A DNA stretch of 64,000 nt. Origin: Hysterangium stoloniferum (Eukaryota > Basidiomycota > Agaricomycetes > Hysterangiales > Hysterangiaceae). The stretch is from positions 372,001 through 436,000 of the forward strand of contig WHVD01000030.1 in the NCBI GenBank assembly GCA_015178975.1, read 5' to 3'. The notes under the pieces are model-generated. The model searched no databases, had not been told where the DNA came from, and was given only the letters and a program-made list of their open reading frames with translations. Each line of letters opens with the position of its first letter. Position 1 is the stretch's first letter. Shown piece after piece: positions 60,257 through 64,000 of this stretch. A program made the position numbers and the translations under genes.

Positions 60257-60529
60257 CTAGGTGCACAGGGACAGCTTTAGACACACAGTGCAAAGCACTG
60301 TGTGTCAACCAGGCTGTGGGTGGTGGCCTTACGACAGCAGTGCAATTACATAATCATGCTTGCACCCAATATCTGTGTAGGTGCATATATGCACTTTATA
60401 AAATATAGAAAAATATAGAAAAATATAATAAACTTAAATAAAATAAATGGCAACCATATATTATATATATTGCCCTGAAATCACCCCCTCCTTAAGGCAC
60501 ATTGCCCTCAATGTGCTTGCCAGAGGTCC

Positions 60530-61131
60530 AAAGGGTTCCAGCCTGAGCCATAGTCCCTGTGAAGTTGATATAAGTTTGGAAAGGGAGTCTACTGAAGGTT
60601 AAGGCAGAGATCCTCCTAGGTGCAAAGGGGTGTTGGCTATGGAACTTCTTCACTAGTTTTTTGGAGTTTCCAAGATTATCAGCAGGTTCCCATGTGCATT
60701 CCTCTTGAGGGTACCCTTTCCATTTCACTAGGTATTGTAGTTTTTCCCTTGCCAATTTACTATCTTTGATATATTCAACTTCCCACTCAGGAGTTTTTCC
60801 CTTGACAAATGGAGGAGGCCTAACTGGAGGTATCCTCCCTTGAATAATATCCTCATGGAAAGGCCTGAGTTTGGCTACATTGAAAACTGGAAGGATTTTC
60901 ATGGAAAAAGACTCATAAGCATTTGGACCAATAACTTTGGTGATTTCAAATGGTCCATATCTCTTGTCTTCTAGTTTTTTAGATGGCCTGTCTGTCTGAA
61001 TGTCTCTGCCTTCTAACCATACTTTATCTCCTGGTTTATAGATGTCTGCCTCTTTTCTAGACTGGTCATAGTATGTACCTAGCCATATCATCAGCAACCC
61101 AATGGAGTGCAGCTTCTGCTTCTTTCCTTGG
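60530..61131 (-). pseudogene. family-E gypsy integrase C-terminus with chromodomain
   Basis: Reads EAEAALHWVADDMA, EADIYKPGDKVWLEGRDIQ, PSKKLEDKRYGPFEITKVIG, the GPY/F-type region and FNVAKLRPFHED. The chromodomain follows: EWEVEYIKDSKLAREKLQYL, VKWKGYPQEECTWEPADNL, KKLVKKFHSQHP. Unlike A, C and D, pol ends about 50 bp from the 3' LTR and there is no antisense ORF. Its catalytic core, RNase H and RT are missing from the window. Confidence 0.9.
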
Positions 61132-61250
61132 TGTTAGGGTACGTACACAGCGGGTTTCCAGAGAAACCCATGGAATATCCGGTAGGACTTGGCTTCAGCT
61201 TATAGGCTGCACCCTCGCAAGATCGTGTTGTCCAATTTTGGACAGGCAGA
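61132..61250 (-). repeat. LTR A terminal fragment at a deletion junction
   Basis: TGTTAGGGTACGTAC start, as in the A copy at 19267, with the hairpin module at 61183-61236, breaking off after GACAGGCAGAC. It sits exactly where RT, RNase H and most of the integrase of family E are missing. Confidence 0.75.
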
Positions 61251-61431
61251 CAGGAACTTCATCTGCATCCTCAATGTGAGTAGGAAGTTTTCTTCTAGAC
61301 TCTGCTGCCTTCCTTTGTCTACTTTTCTTAATTCTCCTAATCTGGAGAGAACATTCAGGTGGACACCTGGTCAAATCCACTTGTCCAGTTCTCCAATTGA
61401 TTTCAGGGTTATGGTGAAAGAGCCAGGTATG
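61251..61431 (-). pseudogene. family-E gypsy protease, C-terminal part
   Basis: Reads TWLFHHNPEINWRTGQVDLT, RCPPECSLQIRR and THIEDADEVP, the segment after the retropepsin flap in gypsy elements. It continues the frame of 62177-62460 when the B LTR is removed. Confidence 0.85.
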
Positions 61432-62176
61432 TGTTAAGAACTGAAAACTGACTAATGTCGGTAGGCTGATGGGGACCGATTGGAAGGACTTGGCTTCAGC
61501 TTATGTGCTGTGCCCTCGCAATTATCCATAGGGTGTCCTTAAATTTTGGACAGGCGGAGACTAGTCCTAATGAATACCTTTCGGCAGAACTACTGATTGG
61601 GACTGAAGGATAAGTCGAGTGTTGGGCCAAGGGGTTGGAGACCAAGAGTGGGTGAGCACACGTGGAGGCGGATAGTGGAGTACTTATGTAGTATGAGACT
61701 TCTAGGGGTATAAGAGGGTATTCTGAGTTGATATTCTGATTGCCTAGTAACTACAACTACAATGGGTTCATATACAAGTATTCGGCGTCTAGTAAATACT
61801 AACTAGGAGAAGAGCGGAAAACGGTATTGACAAATAAGCTTGACTAGGAATGGGAAGGTTATGATTAGTTCGGAGGCCGTGAGATACCTGAGAGCCAAAT
61901 TACGAGAAAAGGAAATAGTCCGAGGGTTACAAGTATATATAGACATATGTGAAACATAGAGTAGAACAGATCATCATAATAAAAGGGACGTATCAGAGTT
62001 TAACCAGATAGTACGAGTATATTTTGATGGGGGCATAAACAGAGTTTGATCACTGCAAAGGCATACATCAGCATCAGGAACCCGACAGTTTCTGATGTGA
62101 GGACTTGAACTATGACTTAATTGTCAATAGGAGGGGATAACTTCAGGGACTGTCGGGTTGCGACACGGTCGTAACA
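61432..62176 (-). mobile_element. solo LTR, family B, TSD GTATG, inside a gypsy protease
   Basis: TGTTAAGAACTG to GGTCGTAACA, 745 bp. GTATG at 61427-61431 and 62177-62181. Removing it restores the protease reading frame exactly at IIGH/TWL. Module at 61484-61545 (AAGGAC/GTCCTT). Confidence 0.95.
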
Positions 62177-62460
62177 GTATGTCCAATAATTGCAGATTTG
62201 TCTCCAAGGTCACATACAGCAAAGAGTGCCTTTTCTGTATGATCTTTGAAGATCATTGTCAATTCTACTTCTTCATGGATAGAGCCTTCTTGGTTCAATG
62301 TCCCATCAACATTGTAGACAGGGATAGGTCTAGGGAGTTTAATTGTATTGAGATTGTGGTATTCCACAAATCTTTTGTCCAAAAAGGATCCAGTAGCTCC
62401 ACTGTCTAATAGTGCAGTTACTGACATTCTAATTCCTGTGTCCAAAGATCTGAGTGATAG
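62177..62460 (-). pseudogene. family-E gypsy protease, N-terminal part
   Basis: Reads VTALLDSGATGSFLDKRF (the active-site DSG), YHNLNTIKLPRPIPVYNVDG and FAVCDLGDKSAIIGH. It is interrupted by the B LTR and resumes at 61431. Confidence 0.9.
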
Positions 62461-62653
62461 GAAGCTGGGTTGAGGTTTTAGGGTTGAGACTCCTGATATA
62501 AATTCTTTCAGGGGGATCTTCTGGAGGGGGTGTGGCTGACATGGGTTGAATTAGTGTTTAAAGTTTCTGGTTAACTTGAGATAATTTCTTGGGGATCCTC
62601 TAATATACTGAATTTATTACTCCATTGGGACATGTCCTTCACCAATGGTGCCC

Positions 62654-63166
62654 TTAAAAACCCTCTTTCTGTCCACCCTGCTCCTTCTGCAATTCTTCCT
62701 TCATGTATGCCTTTAGGGCATCAAAGTCCATACTATTAATATCTATCTTTGAGTTGCATTGAGTGGCCTTATGTCCTGGCTTCCTGCACTTGAAACATAT
62801 GAGAGGTTTGACAGCCTTCCATCCTGAATCAACTTCCATAGGTACAGCCTCAGATGGTTTAGCAGTTTGGGCTGTTTGGCTGGGCAGGATATTCTTCTGG
62901 GGTGTGGCTGGTTTATGGGATTTGGTAGACTGGCCAAATTTTCTTCTACTAGCCTCCCTTTGTCTCCACTGTTTGTCTAATTTGGTGGCCCATTCAAACC
63001 ATTCTTTCAGGGTAGTAGGCATTTCTGGAAGGGCATATACTTTGTCAACCAAGGCAGAGTTGAGTCCCTGTTCAAATTTCTCAATGAGGGCCACATCATT
63101 GTACAATGTATCCTCTTTGAATTGTTTGAACTGAGAAATGTACTCCTCAGCACTCTGTGATCCTTG
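62654..63166 (-). pseudogene. family-E gypsy gag, C-terminal half
   Basis: Reads DVALIEKFEQGLNSALVDKV, LKEWFEWATKLDKQWRQ and a CCHC knuckle (CFKCRKPGHKATQC), then MDFDALKAYMKEELQKEQ. The N-terminal capsid is cut off by the B LTR at 63167. 62461-62653 is the degenerate gag-protease linker with frame changes. Confidence 0.9.
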
Positions 63167-63962
63167 TGTTAAGAACAGAAACTGACTGATGTCAGTAGAC
63201 CGATGGGGACTGAACGGAAGGACTTGGCTTCAGCTTATGTGCTGTGCCCTTGCAAGTTACTGTCGGGTGTCCTTAAATTTCAGGGTGGAAACTAGTCCTG
63301 TCGAGTAAACCTCTCGGTAAACTACCAAGAGGAAACCGAAGGATAAGTTGAGGGTTGGGTTGGAGAGTCGGAGACTGAGAGTTGGAGACTGAGAGTCAGA
63401 GATTAGAGGTTGAAGTCGTAAATGTAGGTTGAATTGTAAATTGGATGGAGTCAGAATGTGGTGGTCATGAATAGATAATGGAGTCAGAAATTAGAGGGGT
63501 ATCTAAGTCGATATTCTGATTGTCTAGTAGTTACATTACAGCAGGTCTATATATGAGTTATCAGTGTCTAGAAACTACTAACTAAGGGAAGAGTGGAAAC
63601 ACTATTTGACAAATAGACTTGACTAGAAACCAGAAGGTTATGATAAGATCGGAAGCTGAGAGTGGGATTACGAGAAAAGGGAATAGTCCACAGGCTACAA
63701 GTACAGTATATATGGGCATATGTGAAACATAGAGTAAAATGGATCATCATAATGAAAAGGGACATATCAAAGCATAACCAGATAATATGAGTATATTTTG
63801 ACAGGGGCATAAATGGGGTTTGATTGCTGTGAAGGTATATGTCAGTGTCGGTGTTCTGAAGGTTGCCGAAATGATGGCTTGATCAATAACTTGGAACATC
63901 GATAGATGGTAGTATTCTTGGGGACTGTCAGACTGCAACATGGTTACGACACGGTCATAACA
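63167..63962 (-). repeat. family-B 3' LTR of an element extending past the window
   Basis: TGTTAAGAACAG to GGTCATAACA, 796 bp. The flanking bases differ (CCTTG before, GTATC after), so it is not solo. On the minus strand a polypurine tract precedes it. Module at 63218-63274 (AAGGAC/GTCCTT). It interrupts the family-E gag. Confidence 0.88.
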
Positions 63963-64000
63963 GTATCCCCCCATTTGGCTGAAATCCCAAGGAGGCCGAA
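63963..64000 (-). promoter_or_regulatory. polypurine tract and interior edge of a family-B element
   Basis: Minus strand AAATGGGGGGATAC abuts the TGTTATGACC end of the LTR, marking the 3' end of an internal region that continues to the right of the window. Confidence 0.7.

Larger units (their letters stand above)
58752..60483 (-). repeat. family-E gypsy 3' LTR, split by an F LTR
   Basis: The right part (60047-60483) ends GCCCTGAAATCA next to a purine tract of the family-E element. The left part continues before 58991; its exact start is uncertain and 58752 is where similarity to LTR A stops. The F LTR inserted with a TSD of AGCGC/AGTGC. It contains the 12-bp minisatellite. Confidence 0.6.

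Noticed and set aside
59788-60408. Long cysteine/valine/histidine repeat ORFs on both strands
   Set aside because: They are products of the 12-bp minisatellite, which is open in several frames simply because 12 is divisible by 3.

Overview
The window looks like a piece of a transposon-rich basidiomycete (Agaricomycete mushroom) nuclear genome. Host genes have many 45-70 bp introns with GTRNGT donors. The transposons are the usual mushroom set (chromodomain Ty3/gypsy, Ty1/copia, Tc1/mariner). The genus is not decidable from the sequence. Two compartments alternate: host-gene islands with normal CpG, and transposon nests in which CpG has decayed to TpG/CpA. Layout: 1-21 kb is a transposon nest, 21.9-29 kb holds two host genes, 31.5-43.9 kb is a second nest, 43.9-58.1 kb is a gene island, and 58.7-64 kb is a third nest. 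The gene island reads VPS28 (+), mitochondrial glycine-cleavage T protein (+), coronin (-), a small ABM-fold monooxygenase (-), and a PHO84-type phosphate transporter (+). The 21.9-29 kb genes are a disordered conserved basidiomycete protein (+) and a C2H2-like zinc-finger protein (-). They are ordinary housekeeping or regulatory genes and do not form a pathway. For the repeats I use six LTR family labels (A-F) defined only within this window. 5-bp target-site duplications (TSDs) could be read for nine insertions, so the nesting order is explicit. In 2.1-16.1 kb an old family-A chromovirus (+) was hit by a family-B LTR (-), itself hit by a second B LTR in the opposite orientation, and by a complete 6.8-kb family-C chromovirus (-). 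Nearly all in-frame stops I checked in the C element, the A remnant and the D copy are TGA where an arginine CGA is expected, which points to CpG deamination. Two observations stand out. First, three different gypsy families (A, C, D) each carry, between pol and the 3' LTR and on the opposite strand, an ORF with the spacing of a fungal Zn(II)2Cys6 cluster (CX2CX6CX8-10CX2CX6C). In A and D the exon-intron structure and the second exon are recognisably homologous. This looks like an antisense accessory gene of fungal LTR retrotransposons. Second, four otherwise dissimilar LTR families (A, B, D, F) share a ~55-60 nt module near the LTR 3' end. It contains an invariant hairpin and a closing stem whose base pairs covary between families, suggesting a selected RNA structure. 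I found no tRNA, rRNA or CRISPR.
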